From assembly GCA_018714725.1 (NCBI GenBank), contig DVMZ01000053.1, forward strand, positions 1 through 36,584: 36,584 nucleotides of DNA, in the 5' to 3' direction. Position numbers and translations under genes: made by a program. Shown piece by piece: positions 17,228-26,126 of this stretch (position 1 is its first letter; every line of letters begins with the position of its first letter). The notes beneath the pieces were generated by a model that was given only the letters and a program-made list of their open reading frames with translations, ran no database searches and was not told where the DNA came from. This stretch comes from Candidatus Scatosoma pullistercoris (GTDB taxonomy: Bacteria; Bacillota; Clostridia; Christensenellales; Borkfalkiaceae).

Positions 17228-18181
17228 ATGATGGACAAACAAAAATGCGGCGAATATATCCGCCGCAAACGGGAGGCGCGGGGATTGTCGCAGGCGGAGC
17301 TTGCGGAAAAGCTCGGCGTCAGCACTTATGAGATAAGCGCATGGGAAGCGGGATTTTTCCCGGAAGCTGAATACCTGCTCCCCTTGTCCGCCGCGCTGGG
17401 CGTGGAAGTGGAGGAGCTTTTGTCGGGCGAAGACGCCGCGGACGGAGAAAGTGCCGCAAAAGCGGTTTCCGTTGCCGGTCGGTCGGCTGAGATAAACCGG
17501 GAGGAAGCGAACCCGGAAGTACCGAACCCGGAGGGACCGAAGAGCTCCGAAGAACAGGCGGAGGAACCCGAAAAGCCGGAAGCGGCCGCAAACGATTCCG
17601 TAAGCGTTTCCGGTCGGAATAAATCCGAACCGTCCGCGAGGCCCGTAAAGTCCGTAAAAGCGCCGGCGGAAGAAAGCTATTACGAGAAGCTGCATAAAAA
17701 ACTGGGGGAAACGGATTGGGAAAAAGTGATCGAGCCGCCGTCGGGTGAAAACGGCTTTTCGGACGGGGAACGCAGATTCGGAAAAATTCTCTGTATTTGT
17801 TTTATCATTCTTATTCTGATTTTACAGGGAACTCGGTTGCAGTCGTATCTGCAACGGGACAGAGAACTGACGTTGGAAAATTATCGTCAATATATTGAAA
17901 TTTCCGTTCATCCGGCAGGCGAAGGACCCGTTTATACGGATCTTACGGAGCAAGTATTAGAAGTGACGGCAAAAAAGGAAATTCGTGATTTTTCCATTTC
18001 CGTGAAAGTCTGTTTTTCCTATACACTGTCCGGCGATTCGGAAAATACGGTTTTCCGGGAAGCGCAGATCAGAGAACAAACAATCGATGAATATACCTTT
18101 GCGGTAAGGACATTTTTTTTCGATCGGAGCGTTTGGAACTGCGGAGTTGAAGTACTGTCGGTGGAGGGGAAACTGCCGTGA
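17228..18181 (+). CDS. Membrane-bound XRE-type HTH protein of unknown function
   Basis: A 317-residue protein with three parts. Residues about 8-65 form an XRE-type helix-turn-helix (YIRRKREARGLSQAELAEKLGVS). A Glu/Pro/Ala-rich low-complexity linker follows (about 70-150). A membrane segment lies at about 188-206 (ILCICFIILILIL), and the C-terminal 110 residues are predicted outside the membrane. The layout recalls RodZ-like or other membrane-tethered HTH proteins, but the outer domain is not recognised. Start ATG 17228 has AAGAGGGAG upstream; the next codon is also ATG. It lies inside the purine operon between purN and purD and overlaps the next gene by 4 nt. It could sense something outside the cell or regulate the operon; that is inference only. 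Confidence 0.75.
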   Translation: MMDKQKCGEYIRRKREARGLSQAELAEKLGVSTYEISAWEAGFFPEAEYLLPLSAALGVEVEELLSGEDAADGESAAKAVSVAGRSAEINREEANPEVPNPEGPKSSEEQAEEPEKPEAAANDSVSVSGRNKSEPSARPVKSVKAPAEESYYEKLHKKLGETDWEKVIEPPSGENGFSDGERRFGKILCICFIILILILQGTRLQSYLQRDRELTLENYRQYIEISVHPAGEGPVYTDLTEQVLEVTAKKEIRDFSISVKVCFSYTLSGDSENTVFREAQIREQTIDEYTFAVRTFFFDRSVWNCGVEVLSVEGKLP

Positions 18182-18489
18182 ACAAACAAAAAAAAGATAG
18201 AAACATGGTTGTATTGCTGTGCTTTACGGCGTTGGTCGGGTTGGCAAATATTTTGCTGAACGGGAATTTCGAGCTGATATTTCTGTATCTGCTGTTCATG
18301 GTGGTGTCTGTTCCTACGATTTATTTCAATTATTCTCTCTGTAAATTGGAAAACAAGTGGCATTCCCTTTGGAGGGAACGGACGCCCTGCGACGGAGAGC
18401 CGAGTGTCGTTCGGCTCAAAACCGGGAAAATCGGGGAATGGGGAGCGTTTATCCTGGGATTGATCCTGGCGTTGATTCCTTCGATATAG
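18178..18489 (+). CDS. Small three-helix membrane protein
   Basis: A 103-residue hydrophobic protein of unknown family with membrane segments at about residues 9-27, 30-50 and 85-102. A charged loop (ENKWHSLWRERTPCDGEP) lies between the second and third. It starts at GTG 18178, overlapping the HTH gene's stop (GTGA, 4 nt), so the two are translationally coupled and probably work together. It ends with TAG, a stop rarely used in this window. The 3' end and following spacer are more AT-rich than the purine genes, which fits insertion into the operon. Confidence 0.65.
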   Translation: MNKQKKDRNMVVLLCFTALVGLANILLNGNFELIFLYLLFMVVSVPTIYFNYSLCKLENKWHSLWRERTPCDGEPSVVRLKTGKIGEWGAFILGLILALIPSI

Positions 18490-18564
18490 GCAATATAGGG
18501 CTAAGACATAATTGATATAAAAGGCATGGCATTCAGATAATAAAAGTAAAAAAGGAGAAAACGC

Positions 18565-19839
18565 ATGAACGTTCTGGTCATCGGAAACGGCGGGCGGGAA
18601 CACGCGATTATACGCGCTTTGAAAAAATCTCCGCGCGTCGGAAAAATTTATGCGATGAAGGGGAATGCGGGCATCGGCGAACTGGCCGAGCTCGTCGACG
18701 TCGATTACTGCGACGTCAAAGCGGTGGGCGACTGGGTAGACGCACATAAAGACGTGGAATATACCGTCATTGCGCCGGATGACCCTCTGGCACTGGGGCT
18801 TGCGGATGAATTGGAGAGCCGCGGCCACCGCGTGTTCGGGCCGGACAAAAAAGCGGCGGCGATTGAATCCAGCAAGGCCTTCGCCAAAGAGCTCATGAAA
18901 AAATACGGCATTCCCACCGCGAAATACGAAATTTTCGATCGTTATGAACAGGCGCTCGAATATGTGCGCAGCGCCCCTCTTCCCGTCGTGCTCAAAGCAG
19001 ACGGATTGGCACTCGGCAAAGGCGTGTTGATCTGCTCCACGGAAGCGGAGGCGGAAGAAGGGCTGAAAGAAATCATGCTCGACAGGAAATTCGGCGCAGC
19101 GGGCAATAAAGTGGTCGTGGAAGAATTTCTGGAAGGCCCGGAAGTTTCCGTGCTCGCCTTCACCGACGGAAAGACGATCGTGCCCATGGTCACCAGCTGC
19201 GACCACAAGCGCGCTTTCGACGGGGACAAGGGACTGAACACGGGGGGGATGGGCACCTTTTCCCCCGCGCCCTTCTACGGCGAAAAATGCGCGGATGAAG
19301 TGATGAAAAAGATTATGCTGCCCACCATGGCTGCGATGAACGCCGAAGGGAGGACCTTCAAAGGCGTTCTGTATTTCGGCTTGATGAAGACGAAGGACGG
19401 CATGAAGGTGATCGAATACAATTCCCGGTTCGGCGATCCCGAAACGCAGGTGGTGCTGCCCATGCTGAAAACCGACCTCCTCGACATTTTTGAGGCGGTG
19501 ACGGACGAAAGGCTTGCCGACATCAGGATCGAATGGGAAGAGGGCGCGTGCGTGTGCGTGGTGCTCGCTTCCGGCGGCTATCCCGTGAAATACGAAAAGG
19601 GGAAAGTCATCGAAATCGGAGCGCTCGATCCGGACGTCTTTCTCTATCACGCGGGGACGGCAGTAAAAGACGGGAAACTGGTCACCGCCGGCGGCCGGGT
19701 GCTCGGGGTCAGCGCCAAAGGCGCCACCGCGGAGGAAGCCCGGGAAAAGGCTTATGAGAATGTCAGAAAGATTTCTTTTGACGGCATGCACTACCGCACC
19801 GATATCGGGATTAAGTACCGCGATATTCCGAGAGAATAA
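18565..19839 (+). CDS. purD: Phosphoribosylamine-glycine ligase (GAR synthetase)
   Basis: PurD joins phosphoribosylamine and glycine with ATP to form GAR. The 424-residue ATP-grasp protein has MNVLVIGNGGREHAII, the ATP-grasp lid region (KADGLALGKGV), EEFLEGPEVSVLAFTDG, GLNTGGMGTFSPAP, LYFGLMKTKDGMKVIEYN and the metal-binding NSRFGDPETQ. Its start has AAAGGAG upstream, 75 nt after the small membrane protein. Full length. Confidence 0.97.
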   Translation: MNVLVIGNGGREHAIIRALKKSPRVGKIYAMKGNAGIGELAELVDVDYCDVKAVGDWVDAHKDVEYTVIAPDDPLALGLADELESRGHRVFGPDKKAAAIESSKAFAKELMKKYGIPTAKYEIFDRYEQALEYVRSAPLPVVLKADGLALGKGVLICSTEAEAEEGLKEIMLDRKFGAAGNKVVVEEFLEGPEVSVLAFTDGKTIVPMVTSCDHKRAFDGDKGLNTGGMGTFSPAPFYGEKCADEVMKKIMLPTMAAMNAEGRTFKGVLYFGLMKTKDGMKVIEYNSRFGDPETQVVLPMLKTDLLDIFEAVTDERLADIRIEWEEGACVCVVLASGGYPVKYEKGKVIEIGALDPDVFLYHAGTAVKDGKLVTAGGRVLGVSAKGATAEEAREKAYENVRKISFDGMHYRTDIGIKYRDIPRE

Positions 19840-19940
19840 TTCGTCTGAATAAAAAAGGCGCGGGAAAGGCGCATGAAAAAATCCTGCGGAAAACCGGGAA
19901 CCGGATTTTCCCAAACGCGAAAAAGGAGCGCAAAGGACGT

Positions 19941-22900
19941 ATGATATACAGAATTTTTGTGGAAAAGAAAGAGAACGTGCAGGCGAGAAAAGAGGCGGAG
20001 GACATCGGGACTTTGTTGGGAATTTTTCCCTCGGATTTCCGGCTCATTCTGCGCTATGACGTGGAAGGACTGACGGAAGAGGAACTCGACGCTTCCCTGG
20101 GTACCGTATTTTCCGAACCGCCTGTCGACAATGTGTATCTCGAACACATGGAATTCGGGAAGGAATACAAGGTCTTTGCGATCAGCTATCTCACCGGTCA
20201 GTACGACCAGCGTGCAGACAGCGCGGCGCAGTGCGTGCAGCTCCTGACGAAAAAATCCCGGCCGCTGGTGAAATGCGCGAAGGTGTATGCGGTGAGCGGA
20301 GTGACGGACGCGCAGCTTTCGGCGATCAAGAAACATCTCATCAATCCCGTCGAGAGCGAGGAAGTGACGTTGGAAAAGCCCGTCACGCTCAGGCGGGAAG
20401 CATTGCAGAGCGCGGACGTGGCGACGGTGAACGGCTTTCTGGACATGACGGACGAAGAGATTGCGGCGTATCATAAAACCGTCGGGTTTGCCATGAGCGT
20501 CGCCGATCTCGCGTTCGTGCGCGATTATTTCCGCGGCGAAAAGCGGGAACCGACGGAAACGGAACTCAAAGTGATCGACACTTACTGGTCGGATCATTGC
20601 CGGCATACGACGTTTGCCACCGAGCTGAAAAATATCGAAATCACGTCGGAGAACAGGTCGGTCGGGAAAGCGTACGGGTTGTACCGGGAGCTGTATGAAG
20701 AACTCAACGGCAGCCGCCCGGAGAAATATCCCTGTCTGATGGATCTCGCCACGATTGCGGCGAAGAAACTGAAAAAGGACGGCAAGCTGGACAACCTGGA
20801 CATTTCGGACGAAATCAATGCCTGTTCCATCTGCATCGACGCGGAGATCGACGGGAAGAAAGAAAAATACCTCGTCATGTTCAAGAACGAAACGCATAAT
20901 CACCCGACGGAGATCGAGCCGTTCGGCGGCGCGGCGACCTGTCTCGGCGGCGCCATCCGCGATCCTTTGAGCGGGCGGACGTATGTCTATCAGGCGATGC
21001 GCGTGACGGGCGCTTCCGATCCCAGGGAAAAGCTGGAAGATACCCTTCCCGGCAAACTTCCCCAGCGCGCGATTACCCAGCGCGCGGCGGCCGGGTTCTC
21101 TTCTTACGGCAACCAGATCGGACTGGCGACCGGGATTGTGGACGAAGTGTATCACGAGGGCTTCAAGGCGAAGCGCCTCGAAACGGGATTTGTCGTCGGC
21201 GGCGCGCGGCGGGATATGGTGTACCGCGAAGCGCCGAAGGCGGGAGACGTCATTCTGCTCCTCGGGGGCGAGACGGGCCGGGACGGCTGCGGCGGCGCGA
21301 CGGGATCGTCCAAGGCGCACGACGCGCATTCGGTGGAAACCTGCGGCGCGGAGGTGCAGAAGGGAAATCCTCTGACCGAGCGGAAATTGCAGCGCCTGTT
21401 CCTCAACCGCGAAGTGACCCGGCGGATCAAGAAATGCAACGATTTCGGGGCGGGCGGCGTGTCCGTCGCGATCGGCGAACTGGCGGACGGCCTGGACATC
21501 GATCTCGACAAAGTTCCCAAAAAATACGAGGGATTGTCGGGAACGGAACTCGCGATTTCCGAATCGCAGGAACGCATGGCGGTGGTCGTGGACAAAAAGG
21601 ATGTGGACGCATTCATCGCGCTTTCGGCGGAGGAGAACCTCGCCGCCACGCCCGTGGCGGTCGTGACGGATACCGGCCGTATGCGGATGTATTTCAAGGG
21701 CCGGCCGATTGTGGATATCGCGCGCGCGTTCCTCGACACCAACGGCGTGAAGCAGACGGCGGACGCGGAAATTGCCGACCGGGTGACCCGTTGGTTTGAT
21801 AAAAAGGAGGGCCTGGATTTTGCCGCGGAGACGGAAAAAGTGCTTTCCGATCTCAACGTCTGCGCGAAAAAGGGGCTTTCGGAAATGTTCGATTCCACGA
21901 TCGGCGCGCGCAGCGTGTATATGCCCTGGGGCGGAAAGAATCAGCTGACCCCCGCCATCGCCATGGCCGCGAAAATCTGCGGCGGGGAAACGGACGTCTG
22001 CACGGTGTCCGCTTACGGATATTCCCCTTATCTCATGGAAACCAGTCCGTTTGTCGGGGCAATCTATTCGATCGTCGCCTCCGTCTCCAAAGTCGTGGCG
22101 GCGGGCGCGGATTATCGGGAAATCCGTCTGACGCTGCAGGAATTTTTCGAGCGGATGACCAAGGACAAAAAAGTATGGGGAATCCCTGCGGGGGCATTGC
22201 TCGGCGCCGTGTATGCGCAGATGGGGCTGGGCCTGGGCGCGATCGGCGGCAAGGACAGCATGAGCGGCACGTTCGAGCACATTCACGTCCCGCCCACCCT
22301 CATTTCGTTCGCGCTGGCGCCCGCCAAAGCGTCCGCGCTCATCGACAATGTGCTGAAGGGCGGGGAAAAGCTCTGGCTGCTGCCCGTGCCGAAAGATGAT
22401 CAGTTTGTGCCCGACTTCGGGAAGCTCAAAGAGTTGTATGCCGAAGTGTATAAAAACATTCAAAGCGGAAATATTACTTTTGCGACGGTGGTGGAAAACG
22501 GCGGCGTCGGCGCGGCGGTGATCAGAAGCGCGCTCGGCAACGGCGTCGGCGTGAAGTTTGAGATGACGGCGGACGAATTGTACACCGAGTGCTATGGCGA
22601 TCTGATCGTGTCCGTGAAGGACGAATCCGCATTGGCGGTTTCCGGGAAGCGCTTTATCGGAAGTGCGGAAGGAAAGGAATTTGTCTGCGGCGGCGAAAAA
22701 GTTTCTCTTCAAAAAGCGGTGGACGCTTACCTGTCCCCGTTGGAGAGCGTGTTTGCGACAACGGCGCCCGCTTCTGGTGAGATCAAAAACTGTGATTACT
22801 CCGGGCCTGTCGTGCGCGCAAATGCGGGCAGCCGGGTGAAAATCGCCAGACCGAGGGTGTTCATTCCCGTATTCCCGGGCACCAACTGCGAACTGGATAC

Positions 22901-23645
22901 GGCGCGCAAATTCCGCCTTGCGGGGGCAGAAACGGAGACGGTGGTCGTGAAAAACCGTTCCGCGGCGGACATCGAGGAGAGCGTCAGGGCGATTGCGGAC
23001 GCGATCGGCAGGGCAAATATCATCGCGTTCCCCGGCGGATTTTCGGGCGGCGACGAGCCGGACGGCAGCGGGAAATTCATCGCGACCACCTTCCGAAATC
23101 CGTATATTGCGGAGAAGATAGCGGAGCTTCTGGAAAAGCGCGACGGGCTGATTCTCGGCATCTGCAACGGATTCCAGGCGCTTATCAAACTGGGATTGGT
23201 GCCGTACGGAAAGGTGACGGCGCTGACGGAAAAGTCTCCGACCCTTACGTTCAACAATATTTCCCGCCACGTTTCGACGATTGCAGATATCCGCGTGGCG
23301 TCCGTTCTGTCGCCCTGGCTGTCCGCGTGCCGCGTGGGGGAAGTGTACAAGGTGCCGGTTTCTCACGGCGAAGGGAAATTCGTCGCGCCGGCCGAAGCGC
23401 TGGAAAGCCTGCGCGCAAACGGGCAGATTGCCACGCAGTATGTCGATCTTTCGGGGGTTCCCGCCATGCGTTCGCCGTACAATCCCAACGGCTCGCTGTG
23501 GGCGATCGAAGGCATTACCTCTCCGGACGGAAGGGTGCTCGGAAAAATGGGACACGCGGAGCGCACGGGAGAAAATCTGTACAAGAATATCGACGGCGAT
23601 TTCGATATGAAGATCTTTGAGAGCGGCGTCGGATATTTCGGTTGA
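19941..23645 (+). CDS. purL: Phosphoribosylformylglycinamidine synthase, single-chain
   Basis: FGAM synthase converts FGAR and glutamine to FGAM. The 1234-residue protein is the large single-chain form that fuses the functions of PurS, PurL and PurQ, in the clade common in Clostridia. An N-terminal PurS-like region (about 1-150) is followed by the synthetase domains with YWSDHCRHTTF, NETHNHPTEIEPFGGAATCLGG and DFGAGGVSVAIGELADG. From about residue 970 there is a class I glutaminase with VFPGTNCELDTA, FPGGFSGGDEPDGSG, the nucleophile Cys1075 in GICNGFQALIKLG, and SHGEGKF. It is the last gene of the operon, 101 nt after purD, and a strong terminator follows. A 1254-codon open frame on the opposite strand is only a codon-bias shadow. 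Confidence 0.97.
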   Translation: MIYRIFVEKKENVQARKEAEDIGTLLGIFPSDFRLILRYDVEGLTEEELDASLGTVFSEPPVDNVYLEHMEFGKEYKVFAISYLTGQYDQRADSAAQCVQLLTKKSRPLVKCAKVYAVSGVTDAQLSAIKKHLINPVESEEVTLEKPVTLRREALQSADVATVNGFLDMTDEEIAAYHKTVGFAMSVADLAFVRDYFRGEKREPTETELKVIDTYWSDHCRHTTFATELKNIEITSENRSVGKAYGLYRELYEELNGSRPEKYPCLMDLATIAAKKLKKDGKLDNLDISDEINACSICIDAEIDGKKEKYLVMFKNETHNHPTEIEPFGGAATCLGGAIRDPLSGRTYVYQAMRVTGASDPREKLEDTLPGKLPQRAITQRAAAGFSSYGNQIGLATGIVDEVYHEGFKAKRLETGFVVGGARRDMVYREAPKAGDVILLLGGETGRDGCGGATGSSKAHDAHSVETCGAEVQKGNPLTERKLQRLFLNREVTRRIKKCNDFGAGGVSVAIGELADGLDIDLDKVPKKYEGLSGTELAISESQERMAVVVDKKDVDAFIALSAEENLAATPVAVVTDTGRMRMYFKGRPIVDIARAFLDTNGVKQTADAEIADRVTRWFDKKEGLDFAAETEKVLSDLNVCAKKGLSEMFDSTIGARSVYMPWGGKNQLTPAIAMAAKICGGETDVCTVSAYGYSPYLMETSPFVGAIYSIVASVSKVVAAGADYREIRLTLQEFFERMTKDKKVWGIPAGALLGAVYAQMGLGLGAIGGKDSMSGTFEHIHVPPTLISFALAPAKASALIDNVLKGGEKLWLLPVPKDDQFVPDFGKLKELYAEVYKNIQSGNITFATVVENGGVGAAVIRSALGNGVGVKFEMTADELYTECYGDLIVSVKDESALAVSGKRFIGSAEGKEFVCGGEKVSLQKAVDAYLSPLESVFATTAPASGEIKNCDYSGPVVRANAGSRVKIARPRVFIPVFPGTNCELDTARKFRLAGAETETVVVKNRSAADIEESVRAIADAIGRANIIAFPGGFSGGDEPDGSGKFIATTFRNPYIAEKIAELLEKRDGLILGICNGFQALIKLGLVPYGKVTALTEKSPTLTFNNISRHVSTIADIRVASVLSPWLSACRVGEVYKVPVSHGEGKFVAPAEALESLRANGQIATQYVDLSGVPAMRSPYNPNGSLWAIEGITSPDGRVLGKMGHAERTGENLYKNIDGDFDMKIFESGVGYFG

Positions 23646-23653
23646 GAACTGAA

Positions 23654-23708
23654 GCCGGACGGCCGTTCCTCAGGACTTCGGAACGGCCGTCCGGCGGCGG
23701 AGTTTTTT
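23654..23708 (+). terminator. Terminator of the purine operon
   Basis: A perfect 16-bp stem, GCCGGACGGCCGTTCC (23654-23669) with GGAACGGCCGTCCGGC (23680-23695), is followed within 8 nt by TTTTTT (23703-23708). It begins 8 nt after the purL stop. Confidence 0.9.
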
Positions 23709-23870
23709 CCGGAAAGTATTTTTCCTCGGCCGGTTTCCGGCCCGGGAAAGTCTTTCCTTTTGACGGTTTTCGGGCGCAATCGTTTTTACGGCGCGCCGAA
23801 AAATAAAGCATGAATGTTTTTCCGAAATTGACAGCGGACAGCCGGCCCGGAAAAACAGGGAGAATGAAAA

Positions 23871-24623
23871 ATGGTCGATTTGCATACTCATGTATTGCCC
23901 GGCATCGATGACGGCGCCGAGGACGCAGAGGTTTCCCGAAAACTTCTGGAAATCCTTTCGGCGCAGGGAGTGGACAGCGTTGTCCTCACTTCTCATTATT
24001 ATGGCAGAAAACGCAGCCCCCGGCAGTTTCTGGAAGCGCGCGCGGCTGCATTTGATTCTATTAAGGAACTGGTTCCGCCCGGAATGGACGTGTATCTCGG
24101 GGCGGAGGTGCATTTTTCCGGACAGATGGTCGTTTCCAATGAAGCAATCTGTCCGATGGCAATCGGGGATACCAGGTATGTACTTATCGAGCTTCCTTTC
24201 CTGTCTGCCTGGGATTCGGCGCTTTACAATCGCCTGAGGGATTTCGTTTCGGAAACGGATTACGTCCCCGTGGTTGCGCATGCGGAGCGGTATGCGGAAG
24301 TGCAGAAAAGTCCTGCCGTTCTCTCCGTGCTCAGCGATCTGGGTTGTCTGTTTCAGGTAAATACGTCCGCTTTTACGGGCGACGAGAGCAGGCTGGCTTT
24401 TGCCATGCTCAAGAACGGTTATGTGGACTGCCTGGGCACGGACGCACATAACCTGACCGATCGCGCGCCGTGCTACACGGAGGCGAAATCGGCCGTCGAA
24501 AGCGCCGGATACGGGGAAGCGTTTGAAAAAATTCAGGAAAATATGCGGCTGTTGCTGGACGATAAGCCCGTCAGGACAAAGCGCGGGAAGACGATCCGGA
24601 AATTTTTCGGGCGCTATCGCTGA
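23871..24623 (+). CDS. PHP-family phosphatase of the CpsB/YwqE type
   Basis: A 250-residue metal-dependent phosphatase of the PHP superfamily, the type that dephosphorylates tyrosine kinases controlling capsule or exopolysaccharide synthesis in Gram-positive bacteria. Metal ligands are visible in MVDLHTHVLPGIDDGAED, TSHYYGR, GAEVHFS, VVAHAERY and LGTDAHNL. Length is normal. The ATG at 23871 has AGGGAG 8 nt upstream. No partner bacterial tyrosine kinase or capsule gene is visible nearby, so the physiological substrate is unknown. A TTGACA at about 23830 lacks a good -10, so I do not call a promoter. The VanZ-like gene follows after 29 nt. Confidence 0.88.
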   Translation: MVDLHTHVLPGIDDGAEDAEVSRKLLEILSAQGVDSVVLTSHYYGRKRSPRQFLEARAAAFDSIKELVPPGMDVYLGAEVHFSGQMVVSNEAICPMAIGDTRYVLIELPFLSAWDSALYNRLRDFVSETDYVPVVAHAERYAEVQKSPAVLSVLSDLGCLFQVNTSAFTGDESRLAFAMLKNGYVDCLGTDAHNLTDRAPCYTEAKSAVESAGYGEAFEKIQENMRLLLDDKPVRTKRGKTIRKFFGRYR

Positions 24624-24652
24624 ACGGGCAGGTCGCGGCGGGGAGGACTCGG

Positions 24653-25267
24653 ATGAGCGCGAAACGGAAGGTGCTTTGTGCGGTGCTGACGCTTGTGACG
24701 TCGGCATTTCTGGCTTGGATTTTTTCCAATTCCCTCAAAGACGCGGCGGAATCTTCCGCGCAGAGCGGCGCCGTGCTCGCGTTTGTACAGAAAATTCTCG
24801 ACGCCCTGACGGGCGGCGCGCTTGTCGTCAGCAGCCATGTCATCCGGAAACTTGCGCATTTTTCGGAATATGCAATGCTGGGCGCGCTGTTGTCGTTTAC
24901 CTATCGCGCCTATACGTCGGGGAAGAAAAAAGTTTTTATTCCCGCGCTTGTCGGATTTTTGTCTCCGTTTATCGATGAGGGGTTGCAATTTTTTGCCGAC
25001 GGACGCGCGCCCATGCTCTCCGATGTCGCGATCGATCTTGCGGGCGTCGTTGCGGGAGTGCTCTTTGCGATGATTGTGTTTTCGTTGGCACGCCGGATTG
25101 CTCGCAGGCGGGAAAAGGGCGTAGCAGTGCCTTCTCTTGCCGGGGCTTCCGGGGATACGGAGCCAACGGATCTGCCTCCCGAGGACCGGGAAGAAAAAGC
25201 GGAAGGACAGAGAACGTCCGGTCGGATGAAGCCGGAACATCGGCAGAGCCGAAAGGGAAACGAATAA
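24653..25267 (+). CDS. VanZ-like family membrane protein
   Basis: A 204-residue protein with four predicted membrane segments (about residues 7-27, 60-85, 93-110, 125-150) and the VanZ-family conserved residues: RKLAHFSEYAMLGAL, FIDEGLQFF and the aspartate-rich SDVAIDLAGVVAGV. VanZ itself gives low-level teicoplanin resistance, but most family members have no known role. A charged, probably cytoplasmic tail of about 50 residues follows. Start ATG 24653 has GGGGAGGA upstream. Probably co-transcribed with the PHP phosphatase before it and the exported protein after it. Confidence 0.85.
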   Translation: MSAKRKVLCAVLTLVTSAFLAWIFSNSLKDAAESSAQSGAVLAFVQKILDALTGGALVVSSHVIRKLAHFSEYAMLGALLSFTYRAYTSGKKKVFIPALVGFLSPFIDEGLQFFADGRAPMLSDVAIDLAGVVAGVLFAMIVFSLARRIARRREKGVAVPSLAGASGDTEPTDLPPEDREEKAEGQRTSGRMKPEHRQSRKGNE

Positions 25268-25296
25268 AAATTCACGGAACGCAGATACTGGTTTTC

Positions 25297-25713
25297 GTGA
25301 AAAAGCAGATTAAACTCAGGAGTGCGATTCTCGCCTCCGCGGCGGCGCTTTCCGCGCTGTTATTCGATGTTTCTTCGCTGGGAGAGCTGAAAGACGTTTC
25401 CCGGCCATATCTCGGCACTTATGAATGCGAACGGATTTTTCTGGGCGAGGAGGAAAAGACCGATCGTTTCGAATACGTTCGTATCGAGTTGCAGCCGGAC
25501 GGGAAAATGAAACTGCTCTATCAGGAAAAGCAGGGGAAAAAGGGAGAAGCGGAAGCCCGGTATTCCTATGACACGCAAAAGGATCTTTTGACCGTTTATG
25601 TGGATATTGCGGGTTTTGAACAAAAAAAGACTTTTCCGGTGGAGAACGGGGTTCTCGAATTGTCCGTGCGCTATGGCGGCAGGATGCTGATGATGCGGTT
25701 TGTCAGGAAATGA
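25297..25713 (+). CDS. Small exported protein of unknown function
   Basis: A 138-residue product starting at GTG 25297; no in-frame ATG occurs near the start and the ribosome-binding site is weak. The N-terminus MKKQIKLRSAILASAAALSA resembles a signal peptide, though without a lipobox. The mature part is rich in beta-strand-like alternation (YLGTYECERIFLGEEEK, YVRIELQPDGKMKLLYQEK, YSYDTQKDLLTVYVDI), resembling lipocalin-like or other small beta-barrel domains. It begins 29 nt after the VanZ-like gene and ends at a terminator at 25722-25749. Family not recognised. Confidence 0.65.
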   Translation: MKKQIKLRSAILASAAALSALLFDVSSLGELKDVSRPYLGTYECERIFLGEEEKTDRFEYVRIELQPDGKMKLLYQEKQGKKGEAEARYSYDTQKDLLTVYVDIAGFEQKKTFPVENGVLELSVRYGGRMLMMRFVRK

Positions 25714-25721
25714 TCTTCGGG

Positions 25722-25749
25722 TCGGCGGTCCTTTGGAAAGGACCGCCGA
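25722..25749 (+). terminator. Terminator of the PHP/VanZ/exported-protein operon
   Basis: TCGGCGGTCCTTT (25722-25734) pairs with AAAGGACCGCCGA (25737-25749), followed by TAAAAATTT. It lies 8 nt after the stop codon. The tail is A-rich before T-rich, so efficiency is uncertain. Confidence 0.65.
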
Positions 25750-25799
25750 TAAAAATTTCGGCGGTTGGGCCGGTTGGGGGTAACGCCTGGCGACAACGG

Positions 25800-25990
25800 G
25801 CGCAAGTCTGACGAACTTGCTTTTATTGGGAGCGCCTGACGGCAATAAAGCGCAAACCCTTGGTTTGCTTTTGGGGTTCGGGTGCGCCTTGCGGCGAAGT
25901 GCCTTCGGCAAGGGTTCGCGGGCTCCGCCCTGCACCCGCAAGGGACAGTGTCCCTTGACCCGATTCGGCGCAAGCCTTCCGGCTTGCTTT
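25800..25990. repeat. Hairpin-rich non-coding stretch
   Basis: Five hairpins follow one another: GCAAGT/ACTTGC (25802-25820), GCAAACC/GGTTTGC (25852-25868), CCTTGC/GCAAGG (25887-25913), CAAGGGACA/TGTCCCTTG (25939-25957) and GCAAGCC/GGCTTGC (25970-25987). Three have the form GCAA...TTGC followed by a T run. No gene is supported in 25714-26126; open frames through it are arginine/proline-rich artefacts. It may be a structured RNA, an array of short terminators or a dispersed intergenic repeat. Confidence 0.6.
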
Positions 25991-26088
25991 CCGGAAAATC
26001 CGTCGGGACGTTCGGGGATTCCGACAGCCTTTCCTCCTCGGGATATGAGAATATTGTACAAAAAAATAAACAAACGTTTGATAAATTC

Positions 26089-26117
26089 TTGCTATTTTTT
26101 CCGGAATGTGGTACAAT
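26089..26117 (+). promoter_or_regulatory. Promoter immediately upstream of the helicase gene
   Basis: TTGCTA (26089-26094), 17-nt spacer, TACAAT (26112-26117). The predicted transcription start (about 26124) is only 2-4 nt before the ATG at 26127, so the mRNA would have almost no leader. Confidence 0.75.
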
Positions 26118-26126
26118 AAAATTGTT

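Noticed and set aside
19791-23555. 1254-codon open frame on the minus strand opposite purL
   Set aside because: It lies wholly antisense to a clear purL gene, has an Arg/His-rich composition and no recognisable domain. GC-rich codon bias produces such long antisense frames here.
25360-26073. 237-codon minus-strand frame across the hairpin-rich region
   Set aside because: It overlaps the exported-protein gene and is read through inverted repeats; Pro/Arg-rich with no domain.
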